Positions 22,617 to 31,665 of a stretch of 64,000 nt of DNA are shown piece by piece; the first letter of the stretch is position 1; each line of letters opens with the position of its first letter. The notes under the pieces were generated by a model. The model did no database searches, was not told where the DNA came from, and was given only the letters and a program-made list of their open reading frames with translations. Origin of the DNA: Halothiobacillus diazotrophicus (GTDB taxonomy: Bacteria > Pseudomonadota > Gammaproteobacteria > Halothiobacillales > Halothiobacillaceae); assembly GCF_001663815.1 (NCBI RefSeq), contig NZ_CP016027.1, positions 806,001 to 870,000 on the forward strand, in the 5' to 3' direction. The position numbers and the translations under genes were made by a program.

Positions 22617-23851
22617 CGCGACGACATTTTCTCTTTCTTCAGGGACCGGCGACGCCGTTCTTTCCGCGCCTAGCCGAACGCATCGAAACGCTGGGCCATC
22701 GCATCAGCAAGGTCAATTTCAACGGCGGCGACATGGCGTACTGGCGGCGCGGCGGCGCCCGACGCTTCCAGGGCAAGCTGGAGGAACTGCCGGCGTGGAG
22801 CGAAAAGCTGCTCGAAGACACGGCCGTCACCGACATCATCCTGTTCGGCGATCGGCGACCCGTGCATCGACCGTTCATCGAAGCCGCCGCACAGCGCGAG
22901 ATCCGCGTCCATGTCTTCGAGGAGGGCTATTTCCGGCCCCACTGGATCACGCTGGAACGCGGCGGCGTCAACGGACACACCCAATTGCCCGCCGATCCCC
23001 AGTGGTATCTCGGCGCCGTCAAGCACGTTTCCGTGATTCCGGCCCGCCTGCCCTTCCGCGTCCCGTTTTCCCAGCGGGCGCTTCACGACGTGCTGTACCA
23101 CCTGGCCGGTCTGCTGAATCCCTTCGTATTCCCGAACTACCGCACGCACGCGTTGTATACCGCGCCGGTCGAGTACATCGGTTACGGCTGGCGAATGATG
23201 CGTCTGCGCCGCCGCCAAGCCCAGGACCTGAAGCGCCTCTCGCGAATGCTGCAGACCGGGCAACCATTTTTCTTCCTGCCCCTGCAGCTCGATGGCGACG
23301 CCCAGATCCGCGACCATTCCTCATTCGATGGGGTCGGGGGCGTCATGCGCGCCGTGATGACCTCCTTCGCCGAACACGCGCCCGCGGACACGCTGCTGGT
23401 GATCAAGAACCATCCCCTGGATCCGGGCCTGGTTTCGCACGAGCGGGTGTGCAGCGATCTGGCGCGCGAGCTGGGTATCGCCCATCGCGTATGGTTCTTC
23501 GAGGGGGGCGATCTGGAGACGATGGTCCGCTGTGCGCAGGGCGTCGTCGTCGCCAACAGTACCGTCGGCACCCTGGCGCTCGAACGCGGCACGCCCGTTG
23601 CGGCCCTGGCCCCATCGATCTACGCCATGAAGGGACTGACCACCGATTGCCCGCTGGATCGGTTCTGGCACGAGCCCTGCCCGCCGGACAAGCGCCTGTT
23701 CATGGCCTTCCGATCCGTGGCACTCGCCACGACTCAGATCAATGGTGGCTTCTATTGCCCGACCGGGATGAAGATGGCCATCGATGGGGCACTCCCGAGG
23801 TTGCTGGCGGATCAATCCCCCCTGGAGGTGATGCTGAATGAGCCGTCCTGA
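22613..23851 (+). CDS. kpsS: KpsS-like capsule Kdo transferase
   Basis: A 412-aa KpsS/RkpJ/LipB-type protein that adds the first Kdo to the lipid acceptor in ABC-dependent capsules. Start GTG 22613 overlaps the stop of the kpsC-like gene (GTGA); a longer open frame back to 22346 is only overlap. Visible are FLFLQGPATPFFPRLAERI at the N-terminus, FEEGYFRPHWITLE, VIKNHPLDPG and VVVANSTVGTLALERGTPV. It overlaps the following SDR by 14 bp, so the kpsC-kpsS-SDR-sulfatase genes are tightly coupled. Confidence 0.9.
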   Translation: MTRRHFLFLQGPATPFFPRLAERIETLGHRISKVNFNGGDMAYWRRGGARRFQGKLEELPAWSEKLLEDTAVTDIILFGDRRPVHRPFIEAAAQREIRVHVFEEGYFRPHWITLERGGVNGHTQLPADPQWYLGAVKHVSVIPARLPFRVPFSQRALHDVLYHLAGLLNPFVFPNYRTHALYTAPVEYIGYGWRMMRLRRRQAQDLKRLSRMLQTGQPFFFLPLQLDGDAQIRDHSSFDGVGGVMRAVMTSFAEHAPADTLLVIKNHPLDPGLVSHERVCSDLARELGIAHRVWFFEGGDLETMVRCAQGVVVANSTVGTLALERGTPVAALAPSIYAMKGLTTDCPLDRFWHEPCPPDKRLFMAFRSVALATTQINGGFYCPTGMKMAIDGALPRLLADQSPLEVMLNEPS

Positions 23852-24608
23852 ACCGCGGACGATCCTGATCACCGGTGCCACCGGTGCCATCGGCGGCGCG
23901 TTGGCGCGAAACTACGCCGAACCCGGCGTCGTACTCGTCCTCCACGGACGCAATCCGCTCGAACTCGAACAGATCCGCCTCGCCTGCACGGATCGCGGCG
24001 CGGAAGTCATCACCCATCAGGGCGACCTGACGGAGGTCGCGGCGGCACGGACCTGGCTGGAACAGCTCTGCACCGAACGCCCGCTGGATCTCGTCGTGCT
24101 CAACGCCGGCATGAACATTCATACCGGCCCGAACGGGGAACCGGAAGATTGGTCGGACGCCCAGCGACTGATCACCCTGAACCTGATGAGCGTGATGGCG
24201 CTGGCCGACGTCGCCATCCGCCACATGCAGCCCCGCGGCACCGGCCAGATCGCACTCGTCAGCTCTCTTGCCGGCTATTTCGGCCTGCCTGTCACGCCCG
24301 CCTATTGCGCCAGCAAGGCGGGCCTCAAGGCGTATGGCGAAGCCTTGCGCGGTTGGCTGGGACCGATGGGCATTCAGGTAAATGTCATCATGCCGGGTTA
24401 TGTTTCCTCCCCGATGTGCGCAGAAATGCCCGGACCCAAACCGTTCGAGATCGATCCCGATAGCGCCGCCCGGCGCATCCGGCAGGGTTTGCGTCACAAT
24501 CGGGCCCGAATCAGCTTCCCCTTCCCGCTGAATCTCGGCACCTGGTTTCTGGCCGCACTGCCGGCCGGCCTTTCCGGCTGGATCGTTCAACGCATGGGTT
24601 ATCGCTGA
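23838..24608 (+). CDS. Short-chain dehydrogenase/reductase in capsule locus
   Basis: A 256-aa classical SDR with the cofactor motif TGATGAIG (about residues 11-18), the NAG motif in VVLNAGMN, catalytic Ser in LVSSLAGYFG and YCASK as Tyr-x3-Lys. A hydrophobic C-terminal tail (LGTWFLAALPAGLSGWIV) suggests membrane contact, which fits a lipid-linked keto substrate. It resembles RkpH/WcbP in context and in the 3-ketosphinganine-reductase-like tail. Its natural partner would be the oxoamine synthase at the window start (inference). Confidence 0.85.
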   Translation: MSRPEPRTILITGATGAIGGALARNYAEPGVVLVLHGRNPLELEQIRLACTDRGAEVITHQGDLTEVAAARTWLEQLCTERPLDLVVLNAGMNIHTGPNGEPEDWSDAQRLITLNLMSVMALADVAIRHMQPRGTGQIALVSSLAGYFGLPVTPAYCASKAGLKAYGEALRGWLGPMGIQVNVIMPGYVSSPMCAEMPGPKPFEIDPDSAARRIRQGLRHNRARISFPFPLNLGTWFLAALPAGLSGWIVQRMGYR

Positions 24609-24616
24609 GTTCTAAC

Positions 24617-26140
24617 ATGACTTCCATCGTATTGGCGGCCCTGGCGGGTCTACTGGTTTCCTTTGCCCTCGAAGGGGTGCTCCAACCTCGTCCCGTCGCC
24701 CCGACCCGGCGAAAACCCAGCGATCTGGCGCTGCATGTGGGCATCTGGCTCGCGGCATACTGCCTCCTCACGCTGATTCTGGGACGCCCCTGGTTCGCCA
24801 TGACCGTGGTCAGTGCCGGGCTGCTGACCCTGATCATGGTGAACAACGCGAAATATCTGGCCTTGCGCGAGCCGTTCGTGTTCCAGGACTACGATTACTT
24901 CATCGATGCGATCCGCCACCCGCGGCTGTACATCCCCTTTCTCGGCTGGGGTCGGGCCATAGCCGCCGCGCTGGGAATCGCGGCCGCGATCGGTCTGGGT
25001 TTCTGGGCGGAAGACCGGCTGCAGATCACCCCGCAGACCCTCGGGGCCTATTCCGGCATGGGGGCACTCGCAGCGGGGCTGATTCTGTTCGGGCACCGGT
25101 GGCGATCGATCATGACCTTCGAGCCGGTGACCGACCTGACGGCGCATGGCCTGCTCAGTGCCCTGTGGCACTACGGCCATGCGTATTTCAGTCCCGTGCC
25201 CAGCTGGCGATCTCCGTTGCTGGCCGCAGAAAAGAACCCGGACGATTCGGCAGAAACCCTGCCCCATATCGTGGCGGTCCAGAGCGAATCCTTCTTCGAC
25301 CCGCGGACACTCTGGCCGGACATCGCGCCGTCGGTGACGGCGGGGCTCGATCGACTCGGTGCGGAAGCCGTGGCGGCAGGTACCTGCCGCGTACCGGCCT
25401 GGGGTGCGAACACGGTACGCAGCGAATTCGCCTTCCTGAGCGGTTTCGATGCCGATAACCTCGGCGTTCACCGGTTCAACCCCTACCGCGCCTTCAAGAG
25501 CGACGAACACGGCAGCCTCGCCCGCGCACTGAAAAATCTGGGCTATCGTACCCTGTGCATTCACCCCTACCCCATCAGCTTCTACGACCGTCAGCGGGTT
25601 TATCCGCTCCTGGGTTTCGACGAATTCATCGATCTCGCTGCTTTCACGCCGGCGGATAAATTCGGGCCATACACCGCGGATCAGGCCATCGCGGAACGGA
25701 TTCGAACACTGCTTGCCGAGGCAGAGGTACCGACCTTCATCTTCGTGATCACGATGGAGAATCATGGCCCGTTGCATCTGGAAAAAGTAGCACCGGACGA
25801 TATCGCGACGCTCTACACTGCCCCGCCACCGGCAGGAACGGATGACCTCACGATTTACCTCCGGCACCTGCGCAACGCCAGTCGCATGGCCGAACATATT
25901 GCCGAGACGCTGACGGATAACGTCCGACCCGGCTGGCTATGCTGGTATGGCGACCATGTCCCGATCATGAGCACGGTCTACGAAAAGTTGGGCATGCCGG
26001 ATGGCCGGACACCCTATTTTATCTGGCATACGGATGTATCGGAGGCATCAGGCCCCGGCACCCACCGCAACGCGTCGGAACTGGCGCAGATCCTTCTGAA
26101 GCAGGCGGGATTCCTGCGTAACGCCCCGCCCTCACACTGA
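24617..26140 (+). CDS. LTA-synthase/sulfatase-family membrane enzyme of capsule locus
   Basis: A 507-aa protein with about four N-terminal membrane segments (within residues 1-165) and a periplasmic alkaline-phosphatase-superfamily domain. The domain shows HIVAVQSESFFDPR, a probable nucleophile threonine in WGANTVRSEFAFLSGF, and metal ligands in MENHGP and WYGDHVPIM. LtaS/MdoB relatives transfer phosphoglycerol from phosphatidylglycerol; others are sulfatases or phosphoethanolamine transferases. RkpI/WcbQ-type capsule genes occupy a similar context. Exact reaction unknown. It is the last gene of the capsule operon, 8 bp after the SDR. Confidence 0.82.
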   Translation: MTSIVLAALAGLLVSFALEGVLQPRPVAPTRRKPSDLALHVGIWLAAYCLLTLILGRPWFAMTVVSAGLLTLIMVNNAKYLALREPFVFQDYDYFIDAIRHPRLYIPFLGWGRAIAAALGIAAAIGLGFWAEDRLQITPQTLGAYSGMGALAAGLILFGHRWRSIMTFEPVTDLTAHGLLSALWHYGHAYFSPVPSWRSPLLAAEKNPDDSAETLPHIVAVQSESFFDPRTLWPDIAPSVTAGLDRLGAEAVAAGTCRVPAWGANTVRSEFAFLSGFDADNLGVHRFNPYRAFKSDEHGSLARALKNLGYRTLCIHPYPISFYDRQRVYPLLGFDEFIDLAAFTPADKFGPYTADQAIAERIRTLLAEAEVPTFIFVITMENHGPLHLEKVAPDDIATLYTAPPPAGTDDLTIYLRHLRNASRMAEHIAETLTDNVRPGWLCWYGDHVPIMSTVYEKLGMPDGRTPYFIWHTDVSEASGPGTHRNASELAQILLKQAGFLRNAPPSH

Positions 26141-26144
26141 CGAC

Positions 26145-26178
26145 CACCCGCAGCACGCCCCGTTCCTCGTGGCGGGTG
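26145..26178 (+). terminator. Hairpin just after capsule operon
   Basis: CACCCGC (26145-26151) pairs with GCGGGTG (26172-26178), and inside it CACG pairs with CGTG, giving an 11-bp stem with a 2-nt bulge. It begins 4 nt after the last capsule stop codon. There is no U-tract, so it may be an mRNA-stabilising hairpin and not an intrinsic terminator. Confidence 0.4.
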
Positions 26179-26391
26179 CGCCCTGACGCTACACCCTAAG
26201 ATCACCGGAATGGCGACCAGCGCACCGTTGCCAGGCAACGCGGTCACCAGATCGCACCTGGATTTTTCCCGTCAATCGCACCGTATAAAATCGTCAAATA
26301 GCCGATGATTTTGCGTGGTCAACACTTAAAATGCATGCTAAATTATTAGCAGACTATCCATTTCATCCTTGCCGCGGAAAATCAAAACATC

Positions 26392-27558
26392 ATGCCAGCC
26401 TCCCCTGCGTTTCCGGCCCCGACCTTCGGGAAGCGATTGACTGCAAGACACCTCATCGGGGTGTCTTTGTTGTGTGGACTCACCACGCTGGCCCTGCCGG
26501 CCCTGGCCAAGGAGGCGAAGGAGCAACCCGGCGGACACAAGATGCCGCCGCCCGTCGTTCCCGTGCTCACCGTTCAGCCGCAGCCCGTGACGGTATATGA
26601 AACCTTTACCGGCAGCACGGCGGCCAACCGCAGCGTGGACGTGCGCGCGCAGATCGGCGGGATCCTCGACTCCCGGGACTACACCGAAGGGCAGCTGATC
26701 AAGAAAGATGCCTCTCTGTTCAAGATCGACGACAAGCCTTACGTCGCCACGCTCCATGAGGCCCAGGCAGCCGTGAGCTCGGCACAGGCCGCCCTTAATG
26801 CAGCGCAACGCGACTGGAACCGGATCAGCACCCTGTTCGCCAAGGGCGTGGTCAGCGTCAAGGATCGGGACGATGCGCAATCCGCCCTGGAAATTGCCAA
26901 GGCCGGCCTGCAGGTTGCGAACGCCAAGGTCAGCGCTGCACAGATCAACGTGAACTACACCAAGGTGACCGCACCCATCACCGGTATCGCCGGTCTGCGC
27001 GCGGTCGCGGTGGGCAACCTGATCAAGCCGGGCGATGAACTCGTCCAGATCAACGATATCGATCCCATCCAGGTGCTGCTGACCTACTCGGCCGACAACC
27101 CGTATGCGTCCACCCGGGCTCTGAACCCGACGCCGGCCCATCCGACTACCGCACTGCTGATGAACGCCGGCAAGCCGATCAAGGGGAGCGTCAACTACCG
27201 CTCGATCAACGTCGACCCGCAAACCAACACGGTCAAGATGCGGGCCCTGTTCCCGAACCCGGCCGGCGACATCAAACCCAACGCCTTCGTGCGCGTGAAA
27301 ATCCAGGTAGCCCAGTTCGACAATGCGCTGGTCATCCCGCAAACCGCGCTGACCAGCGGCATTCGACCCGGCAGCTATGCGGTCTATACCGTGTCGAAGG
27401 ACAACGAGGTCCATCTGTCACCCGTGGAACTGGGGCCGGACAGCGACAAGGGGCAGATCATCGAATCCGGTCTCTCAGCGGGTGAACGGGTCGTGACCGA
27501 TGGCCTGATCAAGCTGCGCCCGGGCATCCAGATCGAACCGCTCGCCGACAAGAAATGA
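26392..27558 (+). CDS. RND efflux periplasmic adaptor (AcrA/MexA type)
   Basis: A 388-aa membrane-fusion protein. A signal-like segment (about residues 21-40) precedes the lipoyl half-motif VDVRAQIGGILDSRDYTEGQLIKKDASLFKID, an alpha-hairpin (AAVSSAQAALNAAQRDWNRI...VSVKDRDDAQSALEIA), the second lipoyl half with TKVTAPITGIAG, and beta-barrel and membrane-proximal domains. It forms a tripartite drug pump with the permease encoded next. No outer-membrane factor or local regulator gene is present beside it. Confidence 0.92.
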   Translation: MPASPAFPAPTFGKRLTARHLIGVSLLCGLTTLALPALAKEAKEQPGGHKMPPPVVPVLTVQPQPVTVYETFTGSTAANRSVDVRAQIGGILDSRDYTEGQLIKKDASLFKIDDKPYVATLHEAQAAVSSAQAALNAAQRDWNRISTLFAKGVVSVKDRDDAQSALEIAKAGLQVANAKVSAAQINVNYTKVTAPITGIAGLRAVAVGNLIKPGDELVQINDIDPIQVLLTYSADNPYASTRALNPTPAHPTTALLMNAGKPIKGSVNYRSINVDPQTNTVKMRALFPNPAGDIKPNAFVRVKIQVAQFDNALVIPQTALTSGIRPGSYAVYTVSKDNEVHLSPVELGPDSDKGQIIESGLSAGERVVTDGLIKLRPGIQIEPLADKK

Positions 27559-27590
27559 TCCCAGGAAATGATCCCAGGAAATGATCCGTG
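27552..27590 (+). repeat. Three tandem 13-nt units between pump genes
   Basis: The unit GAAATGATCCCAG is repeated at 27552-27564 and 27565-27577, with a third copy at 27578-27590 differing at its last three bases. The first copy contains the stop codon of the adaptor gene. Each unit carries an ATG next to a weak AGGA. The repeat lies 52-90 nt before the permease ATG. Confidence 0.9.
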
Positions 27591-27641
27591 GCGATCGCGA
27601 GCACCCCTGATAACCAAGCTTCACAGGTTCGGCGACATTCT

Positions 27642-30600
27642 ATGATTTCAAGCTATTTCATCCAGCGGCCCATCTTCGCCTCCGTGTTGGCGATCGTCAT
27701 TACGCTTGCCGGGGCCGCCGCCTTTACCGGCCTGCCGGTCGAACAGTACCCGCAGATCGTGCCGCCCGACGTTCAGGTGAGCGCCGTCTATAACGGTGCG
27801 GACGCCGCCACCATCGCCGAATCCGTCGCGGCCCCTCTGGAGCAACGCATCAACGGCGTGGAGAACATGCTCTACATGACCTCCACCAGTTCCGACGACG
27901 GAACGATGACCCTCACGGCGACCTTCGCGAACGGCACCGATCCCGATCAGGCCACGATCGACGTCAACAACCGCGTGCAGCAGGCGCTTTCCCAGCTGCC
28001 GCAGGAAGTCCGAGACCAGGGCATCACGGTCCAGAAGAAGAGCAGCGACATCCTGATGGTCATCACACTGATGTCCAAGAACGGGGAATTCAGCACGCGC
28101 TACGTATCCAACTATGCCCTGCTCAACATCATCGACGAACTCAAGCGCATCCCCGGTGTCGGCGACACCAAACTCTTCGGCGCCCAGGACTACTCGATCC
28201 GCATCTGGCTGGACCCAGCCAAACTCGCGCATTTCGGTCTGACCCCGACGGACGTATCCAATGCCATCAAGGCGCAGAGCGCCCAATTTGCTGCCGGCAA
28301 GTTCAACGATGCGCCGAACGACAAATCCGAGAGCTTCACCTACACCATCAAGGCAGACGGCCGCTTCCGGGACGTGAAGCAGTTCAAGAACATCATCCTC
28401 AAGTCCAACAAGCTGGGCGGCACCCTGAAACTGGCGGACGTGGCGCGCATCGATCTCGGCTCAAAGACCTACGGGTTCAATGCGACCTATAACGGGAAGC
28501 CGACCGTACCGATCGGGATCTTCCTCTCGCCGGGCGCAAACGCGCTGAACGTGGTGGCCGCCATCCGGGCCAAGATGAAGGAGCTGAACAAGGCGTTTCC
28601 GGGCGATCTGACCTACACCATCCCGCTCGACACGACCGATTTCGTGCGGATTTCCATCCATGAGGTCCTGAAGACCCTGTTCGAAGCGATGATGCTGGTC
28701 GTCCTCGTGATCTTCGTCTTCCTGCAGAAAGCCCGCGCAACGGTCGTGCCCCTGCTGGCGATCCCGGTAGCGCTGATCGGCGCTTTGGCAGGACTCTATC
28801 TTGCCGGCATGTCCATCAACCTGCTGACCCTGTTCGGCTTCGTACTCGCCATCGGTATCGTGGTGGACGACGCCATCATCGTGATCGAGAACGTCGAGCG
28901 CCTGATGCACGAACAGCATCTGCATGCCAAGGAAGCCGCCATCAAGGCCATGCAGCAGGTGTCCGGGCCGATCATCGCCACTACCATGGTACTGCTCGCC
29001 GTGTTCGTCCCGGTCGCCTTCATGCCCGGACTGGCCGGTGTCATGTACCGCCAGTTCGCCGTGGCCATCTCGATCTCCGTGGTACTGTCGGCGATCGTTG
29101 CACTCACGCTGACGCCGGCCATGACGGCCCTGCTTCTGGGCAAGCATGAGAACGACGAACCCGCGCTGCCGTTCCGCATTTTCAACCGGGGTTTCGTCAA
29201 GATCACTCAGGCCTACATGGGGCTGGTCCGTCTGTTCATGAAGGCTTGGCCCATCGGCTTGCTGCTGTTTGCCGGCGTGATCGCAGCGGCCGTGATCCTG
29301 TTCAAGCACTCGCCGACCGGACTCGTCCCCGACGAGGATCAGGGCTACTTCATCTCCGTGATCAAGATGGCGCCGGGCGCCAGTCTCGATCGGACCGCAC
29401 ACCTGCGCGACGAATTCTCCGCGATCGCCCAGAAGAACCCCGAAGTGAACGCCTGCATTGCGTTTGCCGGCTTCGACCTGCTGTCCGGTACCTCGCGTTC
29501 CAATATGGGGGTCGCCTTTACCCGCCTGAAGAATTGGGATCAGCGGCCGCTGCCGTCGCAGAGCGTGAAGGCACTGGTCGGCAGGACCATGGGTGAGGCC
29601 CATCGCATTCCCGAAGGTGTCGTGTTCTCCTTCGTGCCCCCGCCGATCCGCGGCATCTCGACCACGGGCGGTTTCGAGTTCTACCTGCAGAACCGGGGTA
29701 ACGGCGGCCTTGCCAGCCTGAACGCGGCCGTAAACACCCTGGTAGCCGCTGCGAACAAGCGCCCCGAACTGCAGGGCGTCCGCTCGACCTTCGTCTACGA
29801 CATGCCGCAGTACCATCTCGAGGTCAACCGCGACAAGGCGTATGCCCTGGGCGTACCGGTCAAGGATATCTTCACGGCCATGCAATCCACCTTTGGCGCA
29901 GGCTATGTGAACGATTTCACCCTCTTCGGCCGCAATTTCCAGGTCAACATGGCGGCCGACAAGGATTACCGGGCTTCGGCGCAGGATCTGGAGCAGGTCT
30001 ATGTGCGCAGCAATGCGGGAAAACTGATTCCGCTGAGTTCGCTGGTGACCCTGACCCGCGTCACCGGCCCCGATGTCGTGGATCGATTCAATATCTTCCC
30101 GGCTGCCAAGATCATGGGTAACCCGGCACCCGGGTATTCCTCCGGTCAGGCGTTGAAAGCCATGCAGGAAGTCGCTGCCAGCAATCTGTCCCATAGCTTC
30201 AGCCTCGGCTGGACGGGCGCGGCCTACCAGGAATTGGCCGCGGGCAGTTCCGGTGCAATTGCCTTCGGACTGGGCATCATCATGATCTTCCTGATTCTGT
30301 CTGCGCTCTATGAACGCTGGAGCCTGCCCCTTGCCGTCATTACCGCCGTGCCCTTTGCGGTACTCGGGGCCCTCCTGGCGAACTGGATGCGGGGGCTGGC
30401 CATCGACGTCTACTTCCAGGTAGGTCTGCTGGTGCTGATCGCCATGTCCGCCAAGAACGCGATTCTGATCGTCGAATTCGCTGCGAAACTCCGCGCGCAG
30501 GGTCATTCGATTCGCGACGCCGCCATCGAGGCCGCACGGATCCGCTTCCGTCCGGTGGTGATGACCTCGATGGCCTTCATTCTCGGCGTTATTCCGCTGG

Positions 30601-30770
30601 CCATGGCAACCGGTGCCGGCGAGGGCGCACGACATTCCCTGGGTACGGGCATCGTGGGCGGCATGATTCTCGCCACCTATGTCGCGATCCTGTTCGTACC
30701 GATGTTTTTCGTATTGCTGCAAACGCTGAGTGAGAAGCTCCGTCGCAAGCCGAAACCTGCACAGGATTGA
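27642..30770 (+). CDS. RND efflux permease (AcrB/MexB family)
   Basis: Inner-membrane proton-driven multidrug transporter of 1042 aa from ATG 27642 ([20 protein letters not shown]), the family's usual start and length; an in-frame GTG at 27588 would add 18 unconserved residues. Twelve membrane segments in the standard arrangement are apparent. TM4 carries the proton-relay [18 protein letters not shown] (two acidic residues), and TM10 has the lysine in [16 protein letters not shown]. It belongs to the hydrophobe/amphiphile efflux subfamily (HAE-1), not heavy-metal pumps. Confidence 0.95.
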   Translation: MISSYFIQRPIFASVLAIVITLAGAAAFTGLPVEQYPQIVPPDVQVSAVYNGADAATIAESVAAPLEQRINGVENMLYMTSTSSDDGTMTLTATFANGTDPDQATIDVNNRVQQALSQLPQEVRDQGITVQKKSSDILMVITLMSKNGEFSTRYVSNYALLNIIDELKRIPGVGDTKLFGAQDYSIRIWLDPAKLAHFGLTPTDVSNAIKAQSAQFAAGKFNDAPNDKSESFTYTIKADGRFRDVKQFKNIILKSNKLGGTLKLADVARIDLGSKTYGFNATYNGKPTVPIGIFLSPGANALNVVAAIRAKMKELNKAFPGDLTYTIPLDTTDFVRISIHEVLKTLFEAMMLVVLVIFVFLQKARATVVPLLAIPVALIGALAGLYLAGMSINLLTLFGFVLAIGIVVDDAIIVIENVERLMHEQHLHAKEAAIKAMQQVSGPIIATTMVLLAVFVPVAFMPGLAGVMYRQFAVAISISVVLSAIVALTLTPAMTALLLGKHENDEPALPFRIFNRGFVKITQAYMGLVRLFMKAWPIGLLLFAGVIAAAVILFKHSPTGLVPDEDQGYFISVIKMAPGASLDRTAHLRDEFSAIAQKNPEVNACIAFAGFDLLSGTSRSNMGVAFTRLKNWDQRPLPSQSVKALVGRTMGEAHRIPEGVVFSFVPPPIRGISTTGGFEFYLQNRGNGGLASLNAAVNTLVAAANKRPELQGVRSTFVYDMPQYHLEVNRDKAYALGVPVKDIFTAMQSTFGAGYVNDFTLFGRNFQVNMAADKDYRASAQDLEQVYVRSNAGKLIPLSSLVTLTRVTGPDVVDRFNIFPAAKIMGNPAPGYSSGQALKAMQEVAASNLSHSFSLGWTGAAYQELAAGSSGAIAFGLGIIMIFLILSALYERWSLPLAVITAVPFAVLGALLANWMRGLAIDVYFQVGLLVLIAMSAKNAILIVEFAAKLRAQGHSIRDAAIEAARIRFRPVVMTSMAFILGVIPLAMATGAGEGARHSLGTGIVGGMILATYVAILFVPMFFVLLQTLSEKLRRKPKPAQD

Positions 30771-30782
30771 GCGCCGGAACAC

Positions 30783-30809
30783 GACCGATGCACGCTTCGT
30801 GGATCGGTC
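30783..30809 (+). terminator. Hairpin after RND operon
   Basis: GACCGAT (30783-30789) pairs with ATCGGTC (30803-30809), with a largely paired inner GCACG/CGTGG. It sits 12 nt after the permease stop. No clear U-tract follows, so this is a candidate terminator only. Confidence 0.4.
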
Positions 30810-30988
30810 ATTGTCGATACGGTAGTCCGTTGGCCGATGACACCTGGGAGGACACCTGGACGGTAGGGAAAATACGTGAAATCAGGAATACTATGACCAG
30901 CCAACGAGTTGTATTAGTATTTACTTATCATGTAATCAATATTTTCATGACCAGGGTACGCCACAAAAAGGAACCCGAATCAGTCAGA

Positions 30989-31007
30989 ATCATCTAAAAT
31001 AGATGAT
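30989..31007. promoter_or_regulatory. Perfect 8-bp inverted repeat upstream of secreted-protein gene
   Basis: ATCATCTA (30989-30996), spacer AAA, TAGATGAT (31000-31007). It lies 60 bp upstream of the ATG at 31067 within an A+T-rich intergenic region (30810-31066) that has no other gene. The symmetry and spacing suggest an operator for a dimeric regulator; no T-run follows, so it is not an obvious terminator. Confidence 0.5.
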
Positions 31008-31066
31008 CGCCTCGTCAGACATTCAGGCGTTTGTATCCGTGAATTAAAACCAACCTAGGGGTAACC

Positions 31067-31492
31067 ATGAAAAAGATCGTTTTGGCATCTGCCATTGCTG
31101 CACTGATGATCGGCACCGCGCACGCGGCTAACAAAGCTGAAGTCATCGTTGATTCCAACCAGCAATTTCTCGAGCATATGATTCCGGTAAACAACTCCGG
31201 CATTACCGGCACCATCACGGTTATCCCCGTCGCCGCCGACAAGACCAAGCTGGTCGCCACGATCAAGGGCAAGAACGTTGCCGGTCCGATGCCGTTCAGC
31301 ATCAACCTGGGCCGTTGCGACAACTCCGCCGCCAAGGTCAAGTATCCGCTGACCGACGTGGTTCACGGCAAATCCGAGACCGTCATCAATGCAGCCACTG
31401 GCTCCCTGTTCCAGCCCGACTCACTATCTTTCAGCCTGGCAGAAAGCAAGAGCACCCCGAACAAAACGGTAGCCTGCGGCGATATCCAGTAA
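31067..31492 (+). CDS. Small exported protein of unknown function
   Basis: A 141-aa protein with a clean Sec signal peptide (MKKIVLASAIAALMIGTAHA, cleavage expected after AHA at residue 20). The mature part is about 121 aa, probably beta-rich, with two cysteines (in LGRCDNS and VACGD) that could form a disulphide. A good ribosome site precedes ATG 31067 (AGGGG at 31056-31060). It is a stand-alone gene with its own upstream palindrome and a strong terminator, suggesting a well-expressed, regulated periplasmic or secreted protein. I do not recognise the family. Confidence 0.85.
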   Translation: MKKIVLASAIAALMIGTAHAANKAEVIVDSNQQFLEHMIPVNNSGITGTITVIPVAADKTKLVATIKGKNVAGPMPFSINLGRCDNSAAKVKYPLTDVVHGKSETVINAATGSLFQPDSLSFSLAESKSTPNKTVACGDIQ

Positions 31493-31516
31493 TCACACAG
31501 ACACTGTGTGATCAGA

Positions 31517-31541
31517 AAAGCCCCGCATTGCGGGGCTTTTT
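31517..31541. terminator. Bidirectional intrinsic terminator
   Basis: GCCCCGC and GCGGGGC flank a short ATT loop, with AAAA before and TTTTT after. It serves the + strand secreted-protein gene and, read the other way, the convergent mltD gene. Confidence 0.9.
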
Positions 31542-31665
31542 CTTTGTCGCGTCCGAATCGGCAGCCGAACGGGGGACAGACGGCGACGACAACGAAGCGC
31601 CACTTTGGGTGGATGCACACGCCTCGATGGTTAGGTGCAAGGTAGCCGGCTGGCCAACGAACCGA

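Noticed and set aside
28461-30782. 773-codon open frame antisense to the RND permease
   Set aside because: Low-complexity Gly/His/Asp/Gln-rich translation typical of antisense frames; the + strand gene has full-length motifs.
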